Assembly (NCBI GenBank): GCA_036346225.1
Contig: JARFIW010001109.1
Span: forward strand, 2,526,501-2,590,500
Length of the DNA stretch: 64,000 bases
From: Platerodrilus igneus
Taxonomy: Eukaryota > Arthropoda > Insecta > Coleoptera > Lycidae
Direction of reading: 5' to 3'
The notes below the pieces were generated by a model. It ran no database searches. It was not told where the DNA came from and saw only the letters and a program-made list of their open reading frames with translations. Shown piece after piece: positions 10,585-21,693 of this stretch. The stretch's first letter is position 1. Every line of letters starts with the position of its first letter. A program made the position numbers and the translations under genes.

Positions 10585-11070
10585 AAAAATTTAACCACCA
10601 CAACTACTATCATAAGAAATGAATGATGTGAATTTAGAAATTATTTTTGTACATATTACCTTGTTTATGTTATAAAATAAAATGTATACATTGGTATTGT
10701 TTAATTCTTCAAACATCCACATAACTGAAATGGGTATATAAGCTTTTATGAAAAGAATTATAAGAAAGATGTGTATTTATTAAAAGGGTGATATAAACGT
10801 TTCACAAAATTATTCATCAGAATAGTTTTATTTAAAACTATAACATGATTTTATTTACAGCAGTTGATATCTGTAGTTGAAATACAACAATTTAGAAAGG
10901 TATAAGAGAATAAACTGTAATATGCAGGATTATAGTGACAGAAATTTCTCTAAAATCTATGGTTTAAAATTTAGACATCGCTCGTAAATGCGTGGACTGG
11001 AAACCTGTTGCACTCTTCCATATACTCAACTTGTCAACAAATATTGTTTTCAAACAATCTTGGATAGGTT
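10585..11070. other. Between convergent Polinton genes
   Basis: AT-rich spacer between two convergent frames. It contains the polyadenylation-like ATAAAATAAAATG near 10673. No further gene is seen here or in 11830-12411. Confidence 0.4.
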
Positions 11071-11071
11071 C

Positions 11072-11815
11072 TTATAAATTAGTATAATATGGCCCAATAT
11101 CACTATTATTGTATTTGCTTTTTATCATATCGTTTGCGAGATTCTGTAAAACATCATTCCTATTATACCTTTCCATTGCTACATCTAACAGAAACAGATC
11201 TATATTAGGAGTACCGTTTTCCGTTAGTTCTTTTAAAATAGTAGCGTAGTTGAGAACGATCTGAGATTTCCCTAAAATGTATTCTAAAGTTCCATTGGTA
11301 AACAACATATAATTCTCATTAAATGTCACCATCCTAACTAAACAATTCTTATTTAAATAAAAACGCAAGTTGTCAAATTTGCATATCCGATTTCGCACGC
11401 CAACTTCTATACTGCGTATAATGTATCGAAGATGTGATAAAAACTTTCTAAATACGTTGAGGGATACACCAAGTACGGTCTGCGAAATGATGTCAACAAA
11501 TCTGAAAGTTATTTTATAATCGTCGATCGGGTTCAGGCCTAGAATTATGATTTTGGAAGAAGATTTTCTTATGGCGTATGGTTTTCCAAATAGCAACTTG
11601 GCTCGCTCTAACTAAATTGCTGCGTTTATAAATTTTTCATGCGCTGCGGTCGACTGCTTTTCTAAATCCTTAATTTGCTCCCACTCATCGTCTGTAATTT
11701 TTAGTTCCTTCTGGAATTAAACCATCTTGATGTGCTTCGCGTTGTGTTTGTTTACGGCGTTACCTCCAGTAAAAACGCTTTCACACATACTGCATGAGAT
11801 ACTTAAGGTGTTCAT
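11072..11815 (-). pseudogene. C2H2 zinc-finger protein of the Polinton-like element
   Basis: The frame can be traced from ATG at 11815-11813 to the stop at 11072, 248 codons. Residues 8-28 form a classical finger, CSMCESVF...HNAKH, with C-x2-C-x12-H-x3-H spacing. Then come a short acidic helix (DDEWEQIKDLEKQ) and a long C-terminal domain, open for 174 codons from 11596, rich in hydrophobic and aromatic residues (IILGLNPIDDYKITFRF, LSHLRYIIRSIEVG). The frame is broken after residue 32 by what looks like a pair of compensating single-base slips, and once more by a TAG before 11596. The C-terminal domain faintly resembles the terminal-repeat gene, so the two may be old paralogues. A DNA-binding or replication-accessory role is inferred only from the finger. 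Confidence 0.55.
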
Positions 11816-12411
11816 TCTAGAAAAAAATAATGATTAACAGTTTTTGATTTATACATGTAAATATTAATTTCTTCAACGTTTACAAGTGGATAATATAAAA
11901 GGTGTCTTGCAGATAAAGTTGCTGAATAACAATAGAAAATCGCAGTTTAAACATGCAAGTTTTAAAATGTTGTTTTACCCCGAAATTTTTTAAGGTGGAA
12001 AATTCTGCAACACTATTACACTTAGAACGACTTTACGTTTTACAAAAATTAATTCAAAATGAACTATTAGTATCATTTTCACCGTGTTTATGCACTTAGA
12101 GAAAGTATAAGTATAATTTGTCCTTACACTCACCTAATTTAAATCAAATTATTAGAATGGTATTCTCATATATGAACTAGAATTGTAAGAAAGTACCTTT
12201 CACAATTAATAGTCAGACGTCATTAACAAAACAATGCAAGACTGAGGATCATCCATTTCACTAAATTTATTTAGAAAATATGCCTTATTTTGAACTACAT
12301 TTAAAATACATTATCGAACTACTTTCTAGCCACAGTGCAGAATTAATATATATTTAACCTTTAGTTTAATTATTTGAATGTGGATGCACTAATTGAAAAT
12401 TTTAACAATTC

Positions 12412-14804
12412 TAAATATTAATAAACATTTTTTGAGTTTTACTGTATTATTGAGTTAAATCTAAATTTAAAAAATGCAGAGGTATTTTGCGGTCAGGTTT
12501 TTGAATATTAAAACATTATGCGAGTCTTTGTTGGAGCTAATTTTAAAAGACGTGATAATTGATTTCGATTCCCCAGGAAATTCTATACTAATTTGATAGG
12601 TTACATGATGGGTTTATCTCAAAAGACAGAGCAATACTGTTTAGAAATAGATTAAAGATGGACACTATATGGTTTGTAAAAGGTTGATCTGTAAATCAGT
12701 AAGAAGTAGTTCGATTTGAAAAAAAATCCGAACGATTTGAGAACCTGAGGAAAACATAATAATAATTGATATCTTACACGACGGAGTTATATTAAAAATA
12801 CCGCTAAGAGTAATTTTTATAAAAATTCTAAAAATGGTGTTGGTGGTTAAATACAAACAAGTAAAACCCACTATAAAACAATTATAAGCGTCACTTTTTC
12901 AGTCAAGACTTGCATATAACACCAATTAACATAACAAGGAGCATTAGTTGTCAAAGTATTGTCGAGTTGATCAAAATTACAAGTTAAAGATGGATTTTTC
13001 TAGTGTTGATGTTACAAATGATGTAAGAATGTCATTAGCTATCGAAAAACTAGAAGGTTAGACCACCTATGCGCTAGGTGAATTTACGACAAATTTTCAC
13101 CACCATAACGTGCAAGTTGTTTTTGATTTATACGGTAGTCTGCAACCAGTCGTACAAATTATTTGCAATAGTAGAATATGCCAAAATTATGCTATATAAA
13201 TGGAGTACTTTAAATGGGGAGAATTTTGCAATTTTCAGTTGGAATTTAGAATCATACAATTGGCCCACGAAGCAGCAAACGTAAGATTGAATGGTTTTTC
13301 TTGTAGAGATGTTTTAGAATTACAATTGGATCGTGAATTCAAATTGAAATTGATTTCCGAAACCTCTAGTAGAAGTGTATCGGTGGCGAATAAATTTCAA
13401 GAAGTAAATTTATATAATATGGAAAGTACGAAAGATCATAATGTTATTGTATTACCTGAGTACGAGTGCATCAAGCTATTAAATTTGCGGGAATTAATCT
13501 GTTATAAAATGGAGGAATTGCGGTATAGAAACTTTCCAGAATTTTACGAAAAATTTGTAGGTGATATAAAAATGTATGTGGAAATACAACGAATGAAAGA
13601 AGGGTTCAAACGTATTAAACTATCTTGTTTTTTATTCTTAGGTTTAAAGTGGTAGCACTCCAAAGTTTTTTATTGTGTAGATTAAAGTAAATGTCCGAAG
13701 GAGGTTTTAAAGATGGAGTTAAATATAGATGAGCAGAAATTATAAGTACAACACGTGTTCTTCTTTGACTATATACTGAAACTGTAGCCGATAATTGCTG
13801 CCTGGAGTGATTACGCGGTTAATAGTATCTATGGAAAGTTGTGCGGGAAATTTTTCAAAATGAGCAGTAAGGCCGACGGCAATTTTTAATTCCAGTAAAT
13901 ACAATTAAACATTACTTGTATTAGTGAAAACAAAAGAAATCGATTGACCTCGTATGAATAATTATTCCTAGGTTAGTGAACAAGGTTAATAGGCTTACAA
14001 GTGGTTTGCGTTTAACAAATGATATACAAATTATTCAAACTAATGAGTCGGCAATAAGTGAATCATTGAATCTAGTCAAGTATTTGATTTCTTTATTTAA
14101 ATCAAATTAGATTTTAAATAATAATTAACCGGGCTCGTAAAATGAGAACCCAATGGTTAAATTTAATAACACTAAGAATGTACTTTTGCTCGGTGATTCA
14201 TTTAGAAAATATACAAGTCTACCATTTCCAAAAATATGACGTAGAAGTTATTTAAAATTAAATTGCTTTATTAGTAACTATCCTGTAGACAATAGCATGA
14301 TATACCCTTAGTAAAAGTTTAAAGTGTATTATTAAATTTCCCTTCAAGAGGTTTAAATTGATTTACAAAATCTGGTGACCGAAAAGGATTTAAAGATCCA
14401 ATTAAAATTAAATAAACAAAAACGAATTAAAATTAAATAAACAAAAAATTTAACAGTGTGAGGCTTTAACAGGGTGTAACTTTGTAAGGGGTAGTTTGAT
14501 TTAAAAATTCAAACAGGGTTAGATTGCACGGGAAATTCTGGATAAGGTGCATATGGATAGTCGAAAAAAACTCTAACCTAGGTTAGATGGCGGTAGCGGT
14601 AATGATAAATGTGACGTGCGGAAAAATAATAACATCGTTAATGAATTATCCCATTAAAAAAACTTAGTGTTAATAAGTTTTTAATGAGAAAACCCATTAA
14701 AAAACGATTAGTGTCAATGGGTTTTTAATGCGAAAACCCCTTAAAAAACGATTAGTGGCGCGGGGGCGGTGGCGCTCCGCCAAATACATCCAAAATGCCC
14801 AACT
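12412..14804 (-). repeat. Right terminal inverted repeat
   Basis: Inverted partner of 5831-8150. The outermost part, from about 14650, has GATTAG and TTTTTAATG motifs repeated three times, mirrored at 5875-6040, then the GC-rich GCGCCACCGC stretch and the terminus. This arm keeps the longer version of the terminal-repeat gene. Confidence 0.85.
12990..13655 (+). pseudogene. Terminal-repeat gene, right copy (full length, two stops)
   Basis: The frame from ATG 12990 (MDFSSVDVTNDV) to the stop at 13655 is 221 codons, about twice the left copy. Two in-frame stops are present, TAG at 13059-13061 and TAA at 13197-13199, so it is not translated whole. After the second stop the frame is open for 151 codons: a hydrophobic/acidic block (RDVLELQLDREFKLKLIS), a central block NVIVLPEYECIKLLNL, and a charged end (PEFYEKFVGDIK, VEIQRMKEGFKR). 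The central block recalls the strand-helix element of PC4/p15 coactivator-like ssDNA-binding domains, but this is weak and made by eye. A third diverged copy lies at 16640-17262. Confidence 0.6.
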
Positions 14805-14810
14805 GCGATG

Positions 14811-15289
14811 CTTTTCAGTTTTTTCAACAGGACAAAGGTAACAATTTTTCTCTTTGCTAATTTTTTTCTATCCTCCTATCATCTAGCAATTGCACTTAAA
14901 GATATATTCAGAATTTGTCCTATAATAATGATTTCCTGTGTGGTATGATTGTTCATTAAACGACGTTCCATTTGTGACTTTAGGGATTGAAGGCCCTGTT
15001 GCTTTATCAAATCAAGACGCGTAACTGTCAAATTATTTTTACACGCACGGTAAGGTATAAATGCATTAACACTACTAAAGTTGGTTAAAATGGGGGTGTC
15101 TGGGACCACCACCGCAGCACTCTGCACCTTCCACCTAAGACCTTCACTCCAACACTACTGATGTCTCAGCTGTCACCTTGACAGTTTCCACTTTGACTGC
15201 TATTACTTTGACTATTCGCCATTTTAACAGCTGACACTTTGATAACGGCAACATGCAGTTTTTTTACATCACTTTGATAATCCACTATT
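14811..15289. other. Right flank of the Polinton-like element
   Basis: A minus-strand frame of 82 codons (14879-15127) has no recognisable domain. The stretch 15150-15245 repeats CACTTTGAC/TTGACAG-type words. Nothing here can be named. Confidence 0.3.
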
Positions 15290-15462
15290 TTTTTTACGTC
15301 ACGATTTTTGACTTACTCTGTATATATCCAATGTTGCTCCATCCTGTATATACATTTCCACATAGCTACGTCACACAGTCCTTAAGAAAAAATTTTATTA
15401 AAGCGGGGTTCGAAACCGAGCCGCCTGCAAGGCGAATGCCCTGCCTACTAGACCTTTGAGTC
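15290..15462 (-). mobile_element. tRNA-derived SINE, Ala(TGC)-like head
   Basis: On the minus strand a B-box-like GGTTTCGAACCCC (15417-15405) follows an anticodon-loop-like CTTGCAG (15431-15425) enclosed by a TCGC/GCGG stem. Upstream is an A-box-like TAGTAGGCAGGG near 15450. The order and spacing match the 3' two-thirds of a tRNA with anticodon TGC, but the acceptor stem cannot be closed, so it is not a functional tRNA. Downstream the body runs into an unrelated AT-rich tail. The end at 15290 is approximate. Confidence 0.5.
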
Positions 15463-15871
15463 AATAGATATAACTACTTGTGCATTTTTTAATATTGCTA
15501 AATGTGCAGATTCTATTTTTAATTTAAGGGTTAACTTAAAAGCACCTAACCCCAAATTTTATATATAAAATTATCCTGTATATTTTTATTAACGAGCACC
15601 ACTAAGTCCCATAATTTTCAAAAGGTACGCGAGTTATGTATCCTCCAATATATATGTACCATTAATAGAAAGTATTAGAAATTATTAAGAATTATAAAGA
15701 ATTACTAAGTTAGATGCAACATTGTATCTCAAGGACAATTAAATAAAGGTTAATGAAAGTTCACAAGCAAGTCGTGAGAACGGATGCAATACATTGTATT
15801 CCAGACGATAGTGATACTGCAGGTGGCAGGTCACAGACGGTTAAGAACCGTGATTATCTAGAAAGTAAGAT

Positions 15872-16142
15872 TGTTACATTGTATAATGAATAGTATTAAA
15901 AAATAAGCAGACATGAGCTCTGCAAGTTCCCACAGACATGTGCGGGGCAGGGACAACATAAATACCCCGGGAGCCCCAAGATCATCAGTCAGTCTGAGTA
16001 TTTCAGCTTTAACATTGTTGTTTACCTAGGCTACGCGCCCTAATATTAGTTCAATTAGTAATTATTTTTCGACTTACAGTATTTACAACAGTTTGTCAAA
16101 ATTCCATAATTAATGTCTGTTTAAACTAATAAAATTTGTTAC
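15872..16142 (+). mobile_element. Solo LTR, 271 bp
   Basis: Begins TGTTACATTG and ends TTTGTTACA, with TG...CA ends. A TATA-like CATAAATACCCC at 15957 is followed about 25 bases on by ATCATCAGTCAGTCTGAG, the usual look of an insect LTR start site, and by TAATAAAA at about 16128. No pol gene is adjacent and no clean target duplication is visible. Confidence 0.5.
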
Positions 16143-16639
16143 AAGTTTTGGAAGTAGATTTTAAAAACACCGCTTCCAAGACCCTAAACGTAACTCGCGC
16201 TAGACGTCTGCATCGGTCACCAGAAACTTTTAGACTGAACAATTTGAAGTTTAACTTTCTTTTAATTACCCCACATTTTCCACGTGACAGACACCATTTT
16301 TGTTAACTACGCCATCTTTTGACTATCTTTACTTTTTTAATGTAGTACCACCTACCGATAAAAATACACTAAAGGTATTAAAATTTATTAAAAGTGTCAT
16401 GAGCGCTTTTAACAATAGATAAAACAAACTTTGTGATGGAATATTATAATTTTATTAAATACTAGTTTTGTACTAGCATCTACCGCGTTATTTGAAATCA
16501 GGAACATCCGATCTTCTAAATAATTGCGTGAGCGATTGTCTCACACCCACGTATTCTAAATATGGGTTGAGATGGCAAATAATTATTTCAATGACGTCAA
16601 ATAATTTGCATTGCTGCTATCGTTAAATAAACAATGATT

Positions 16640-17262
16640 CACATGGTTCTTGCTGTCCAAAACGATGTTAACCCGCTCTTCATCTGTTGTATTTATTTCC
16701 AGCTACATTTGTTATATCATCTACAGATTTTTCATAAAAATTTGGGAATCCTTTACACTTTACACCTTTGTTATCGCAAATTTAATAGCTTGAAGCACTC
16801 ATACTCATTCAAAACAATAATATTTCGGTCTTTCTCAATTTTTAAATTGAACCAATTTTCGTCTTTAAAATTGTATTACCGACCAAATATTGCATTGTTG
16901 ATTAATCTAAAAAGTCTTTATCATACGAGTTCTTGGGCCACTTAATCTTATGTGTTTCGAGTCTTCTACAAATTGTCTAATTTTAAATTCCACTAGAAAG
17001 TTTTAGAATTTTCTCCATTCAAAGTAGTTCATTTTTACAGCATAGCTTGCGCACCCTCCAGTACAGCAAACAACTTGGATGACAGGTTGAAGATAACCGT
17101 ATAAAACCAACCCAACTTCCACAACGTGGTGGTGAGAATTTGGTTTAAAGACATCTGGCGTATAGCTTGTCTTACAAACTAATTTATGGAGGTCTAATTG
17201 CGGCACTACTACATCATTTGTAACGTCAACATCAGTAACATCTATTTTTTTAACTTAATCTA
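16640..17262 (-). pseudogene. Third copy of the Polinton terminal-repeat gene
   Basis: On the minus strand from 17262 the frame reads DVTDVDVTNDV, then SHHHVVEVGLVLYGYLQPVI and MNYFEWRKF, residue-for-residue similar to the N-terminus of the copies at 7529 and 12990. The start codon is changed (ATA in place of ATG) and a stop follows WRKF. Further similarity, with breaks, continues to about 16640, including the equivalent of FYEKFVGDI. A TATA-like TATAAAAC lies near 17325. It is clearly more diverged than the two terminal copies and has no visible inverted partner, so it is a fragment of a separate, older insertion. Confidence 0.6.
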
Positions 17263-17431
17263 CTATAATATTTAATAGACTGAGCATTCACAAGTTGCCA
17301 CTTCTTTAACGACGAATTCGCTTGTTTTATACTGAAAGCCGTGTATATCAAAGTTGTAACGCATGTTTTCTCTTTGAGGTCTGATTAATAAGTGTCCAAA
17401 CTTGGAGCTAATTCATATACACCAAATCAAA

Positions 17432-17850
17432 TCACACGCGTATCGGGACACAATTGTTTTTGGCCGTTTCAAGTCATGTTTGACGTATAAATGTTAACCT
17501 TTGAACTCTTCACAAATAATTTCCTCTTCCATAACACTTATTAACAAAACTTATTATCTAATTATAATTCTAATAATTCTATGAAAAATTAAAACAAATA
17601 AAAATAAAATTCAAAACCTATATGACTTGGTGCGGTGATGTTTTATAATTATAATATTTATGCGAAAAGAATATGTAATATTTTATGTACAGATCTATAC
17701 AATATAAGTGGAAGAGGCGTTTTAGCAGTTAGATTCCGTTACCGTTTAAATTAAAAGATACTATTATAGATAATTTAGTTTTAGCGGATAATTTAAATAT
17801 GAGTTTAAACTGAAATGTCAAAGTTGAGCTTGAAACAGCCAAAAAGTGTA
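17432..17850 (+). mobile_element. MITE copy 1 (430-bp family)
   Basis: Begins TCACACGCGTATCGGGACAC and aligns along its length with 32005-32440. The end is clipped: the terminal repeat stops after GAAACAGCCAAAAAGTGT. It carries no ORF. Confidence 0.75.
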
Positions 17851-18171
17851 ATCAAATCTGATATGTTAATCCAGCTTCTCCCTCTGCCCACTTTTGCAAC
17901 CAGTAGTTCCTGCTCATGGTTCCGTTTTCGTATAGGTTTTTTTACCAAGTATGTGTCGGGTGGCATGCTTCAGTTCAGATAAAAATTTTTGTAGAAGACA
18001 GCTATGTATTTGGAAATATGGGCTATGTCACTAACGTTAAGCAATTCTTTGGGTTTGTTGCATCACTGTCAGCGTTAAGAAGTTTTTATTCTTTCCAGAT
18101 GTTCTTCTGCTTGCAAGGGCGTCATTTCCAATGGACGGGTGCTTGGTGTTCTTATATTTTTCCATAACCTG

Positions 18172-18690
18172 TTACGTGCCAATCCAATTGGCACTTAAAC
18201 ATTGTTTTTAGGTTAGTTTTGATGTACGGAAGTTTCGCGCCATATTTTCAAAAGACGCGGTGCGTGGAATTTTAATAGACTAGGCGTGTACTTCCGTTAC
18301 GTCATAGTGCATTTGCGCAGATCGTGCGACTCTAGAGGGTTGGACGAATAGCTTCGCGGACGTGAAAAAGACAAAGAGAGTGGGGAGAAGTGTTTCCGTG
18401 ACGCTCTAAAACGAGGCTTTTTGCCTTTGATCTTCGAGTGAAGTGGTCGTTTTTTTTGGTAACGTATCGTTAGCTTTACCTATGTAGTTTCCCTGCTTGC
18501 TTATCTTTTGTTTGTCGACCCTTACCTGTTTTTTTTCCGTCATTCCCTGCATAGGTAGGTGATAAATTTGGAACCACCGAGGCGAAACCGAACCGTACGA
18601 CCCGAGACGAATTGGATGTCCATGCTCAGCCAACAGCCCCGGAGCGGAGGCCACCTTTTTCTTAATCCTGCCGGATGCCGGATTCCTTAT
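18172..18690 (+). mobile_element. LTR, TGTTACGTGCC family, copy B
   Basis: Starts TGTTACGTGCCAATCC and shares the ordered landmarks listed for the minus-strand copy at 2930-3434, including GTTTCGCGCCATA, CCGTTACGTCA, GGTTGGACGAA, GTGGGGAG, GGCTTTTTGCC and GATAAATTTGG. The right boundary is approximate. The LTR may extend to about 18940, where a primer-binding-site-like motif occurs. Confidence 0.6.
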
Positions 18691-18940
18691 GTAAGTAATT
18701 AATGTATTACCTTTTGTTTTAAATTCTTAAATTTTCCGAAGTATTGCGCAATATAAATTTGTATTGGTGACGTCATTGGTAGTTGGCCACGCGGAACCTG
18801 TAAAAAGGGTTCGCGCTTTCATTCGCCAGGGGCGTTGCTCGCTTTCTTATTCATTGCGCTTGCGCGATGTATTTTATGAACTTCGTAAACTGTTTTATCG
18901 ACTTTTTGGTAAGAACTATCACCAAGTAAATTGTAATAAA

Positions 18941-18964
18941 ATGGCGCCCATTTAACGTGCGAGG
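18941..18964 (+). other. Primer-binding-site-like motif
   Basis: TGGCGCCCATTTAACGTG resembles the lysine-tRNA type primer binding site (TGGCGCCCAACGTGG) found three times at 47429-47530. It sits downstream of LTR copy B, which suggests a full element once began here. No gag follows. Confidence 0.35.
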
Positions 18965-19704
18965 TTAGGAACCTGTGAATTTTCCTTTGTTTTTTTATAA
19001 ACATTCAATGTATTACCGATGTAATTTATAGTTTTTTCACTTAAAAATTAACTATCTAATATCTCTAACCTTGAAACTTATACGTGCTTTGGAACACGCA
19101 TTCTTTTAAATGTCAAAAAGCAAACTTCAACTATTTAACCCTACTTCTATGCAAGTAAGTATATAAAATAAATAGGCATTTCCCTGGTTGATTTTGATAT
19201 TCGAACGTATTTTAAGGAAACCTTATGTTACAAACGCCCTCGTTCGAATAGTAAGTAAAATGTAGGTTCCGTGTGTGTGTTGTTACGTACGTTAAAAATC
19301 CATATCTTGCTTGGAACAACAAGGGTTCGGTAAAATTCTAAAGTTTCGGGTAAAGAAACTCGCTTCCTGGTCAATGTAGTAGTTTTGGGTGAAGCATTGG
19401 AAAAACTCAAATATTCGGACTTTGCATGTCAGTCAATTCAACAGCAGGATTGACACAATAACCAATTTAAAAATCGTTTCTCAGAAAAGTACCAGGAATT
19501 CATTGCTATTGATTGTACGGGGTTCTAGTTTTTTACCTATAATTCAAATTCAGAGTCACTGCTATTTGTTTCACTCCCACGCACATAACCTTTCATCATC
19601 ACTGGCAACAATCATTTTCATCTTCCACTTCCATTAATGAAAATATTCCAATAAAAAAATAATATTATTTATAAGACGGTATAGATAATAACAACATCGT
19701 AATT
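18965..19704. other. No gene seen
   Basis: Only short unrecognised frames on both strands. Possibly leader or gag remnants of the LTR element to the left. Confidence 0.3.
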
Positions 19705-20823
19705 ATGAAGGCCGCACTTAAATTTAAAAATCTAAAAAAAAGGAACGGAAAAAGGCACTTGGACTTAGAGAAACTAAAAGATAAAGATATTCAAGAAAGA
19801 TTCGAAAAAAAGTCAAATGAATTGCTCAAAGATATCGGAAAAATATCTGATACTAAGGAAGTAGAAACAGAATAGAATAACATTAAACCCAGTTTATACA
19901 TGGCGGCCAGAGATATTCTGGGGTATATACAAAAAGAAAATAAGAAACCATGGATAACAAAGGATACCGTGAATTTAATAGAAGAAAGACGAAAATACAA
20001 AAATAAATCAGACGAAACAGGAAAACAGAGATACAAAGCCATAAAATGGGAAATTATTCGAAAATGCAGGAAAGCTAAAGAACAATGGATTGATGAAAAG
20101 TGCAAAGAGGTACAAACAAAGATGGAAATAGGAAAGACAGACGAAGCATACAAATTAATTAGAATCAATTTTAGGGATATAAAACCGTATAGCAAAAGTA
20201 TAAGGAACGCACAAGAAAACGTCATCATAGAAAATGTAGAGAAAGTGGGTAGATGGCAAGAATATATAGGGAATTTATATGCAGGAGAGGAACTAACTGC
20301 ATTAGAACAGGAATCAGACATTGAAAATGATGACTTGGGATATCCTATACTTAGAGATGAGTTTGAATTAGCATTAAAGAGTCTAAAAAATGGTAAGGCG
20401 CCGGGTACAGATAAGGTGCAAGCAGAAACTCTAAAAGCCGCTGGACAAGCAGTAACAGAACGTCTCTTCCAAATTGTAAGCTATGTGTATGAGACAGGCG
20501 AGATACCAAAAGATTTCAAACGTAGCATCATAGTAACTATACCAAAAAAGAAAGGCGCGGATAGATGTGAAAATTTTCGCATAATAAGTTTGACAGCACA
20601 CGTGTCAAAAATATTAACTAGAATTGTGCAAAGACGAATGGAAAAACGGGCGGAAGAAATACTAGGAGAAGACCAATTTGGGTTTAGGCAAAACAGGGGA
20701 ACACGGGAGGCTATTTTAGCTCTGAGAGTGATAATGGAGAAAACAATAGAAAAAGGGGAAAGCGTGTATATAGGGTTTGTAGATCTGGAAAAAGCATTCG
20801 ATAAAGATTGGAATGAGTTATAG
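19705..20823 (+). pseudogene. LINE reverse transcriptase, N-terminal part
   Basis: One frame, with a stop (TAG) at 19873-19875, then open for 307 codons from 19900. The thumb-like linker before the polymerase reads KKPWITKDTVNLIEERRK. The polymerase fingers contain KNGKAPGTDKVQAE, PKKKGADRCENFRIISL and GFRQNRGTREAI, and motif A is VDLEKAFD. The frame ends at 20823, where a small deletion shifts it. The enzyme would prime cDNA synthesis at a nicked target. Here it is inactive. Confidence 0.8.
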
Positions 20824-21253
20824 GGATAGACGAATAGTACATAGCTTATACAAAGAGCAAACAGCAGTAATAGAATTAGAGCAGGAACGTAGAGAAGTAA
20901 ACATCAGGAAAGGGGTGAGACAGGGATGTGCCCTATCCCCATTGATTTTTAACTTGTACATAGAAGAGGCAATGAATGAGGTCAAATGCAGAAAGGCATT
21001 TGGAATTACTATGCAGGGACAAAAAATTGATATGCTTAGATTTGCAGATGATATAGCGGTATTAGCGTCTAGCAAGGAAGAGTTAGAAGCTGCTCTTAAT
21101 GAAATGGAAACGGTTCTAACAGAGGGATACGGTATGAAAATTAACAAAACTAAAACTAAAGTTCTAGTATGCAAAGGTGGGGAAAATAAATCAAAACAAG
21201 AATACAAGTATGTAACACGAACTTACAAGAGGTTAAGGATTTCTGCTACCTAG
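20813..21253 (+). pseudogene. LINE reverse transcriptase, catalytic palm
   Basis: Continues the previous frame after a deletion of a dozen or so residues. Motif B is GVRQGCALSPLIFNLY and motif C is FADDIAVLAS, with both aspartates present. Then ALNEMETVLTEGYGMKINKTKTK leads to a frameshift near 21240. Catalytic residues survive, so the decay is recent or the copy had little time to drift. Confidence 0.8.
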
Positions 21254-21693
21254 GAAGCCAAATAACGCAAGATGGGAAAAGCACAAAAGATATAAAACAA
21301 AGATTAGCACAAGGTCGTGCTACATTTAACAAGAAAAAGCAACTACTGTGCTCAAAGACCACAAACATAGTAACAAGGAAAAGATTGCTTAAAACATATG
21401 TGTGGAGCACAGCACTGTACGGCTGTTAAGCCTGGACAATAGGAGAAGCGGACAAGAAAAAGGTAGAAGCCTTTGAAATGTGGTGCTACAGACGTATGAT
21501 GAAGATATCATGGACAGACAAAGTTAAGAACGAAGAGGTACTAAAAATGGTAGGGGAAGAAAGAAATATGTGGAAAATGGTAAAAAAGAGGAGAGATAAG
21601 ATGATAGGCCACATACTACGGCATGAAGGAATAGTGCGGAATATAATAGAAGCAGAAATAGGAAAAAAGAGAAAAGAGGCAGACCTAGGTTAG
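21236..21693 (+). pseudogene. LINE ORF2 C-terminal region
   Basis: Reads CYLGSQITQDGKSTKDIKQR, a stop in place of a residue at about 21427, then WCYRRMMKISWTDKVKNEEV and HILRHEG, the conserved C-terminal block of RTE-like elements. It ends before the expected RPR-type terminus. Confidence 0.75.

Larger units (their letters stand above)
5831..14804. mobile_element. Polinton/Maverick-like element, 8.97 kb
   Basis: The ends are inverted: the left reads AGTAGGGCATTTTGGATG and the right, reverse-complemented, reads AGTTGGGCATTTTGGATG. The element is flanked by a perfect 6-base direct repeat, GCGATG at 5825-5830 and 14805-14810. Terminal AG...CT, a 6-base target duplication and long terminal inverted repeats are the known hallmarks of Polintons/Mavericks. 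This copy is about half the usual length (15-20 kb), and I see no DNA polymerase B, integrase, ATPase, protease or capsid gene. It does carry several small genes: a gene present in both terminal repeats, one with a C2H2 finger, a CxxC ORF, and one split by a mariner. It is either internally deleted or a non-autonomous lineage. The family assignment rests on termini and duplication rather than on a diagnostic protein. Confidence 0.65.

Noticed and set aside
14879..15127. 82-codon minus-strand ORF just outside the Polinton-like element
   Set aside because: No recognisable motif, no promoter and no homologue in the window; not enough to call a gene.
19791..20321. 176-codon minus-strand ORF
   Set aside because: It is the antisense shadow of the LINE reverse transcriptase, which has clear polymerase motifs on the plus strand.
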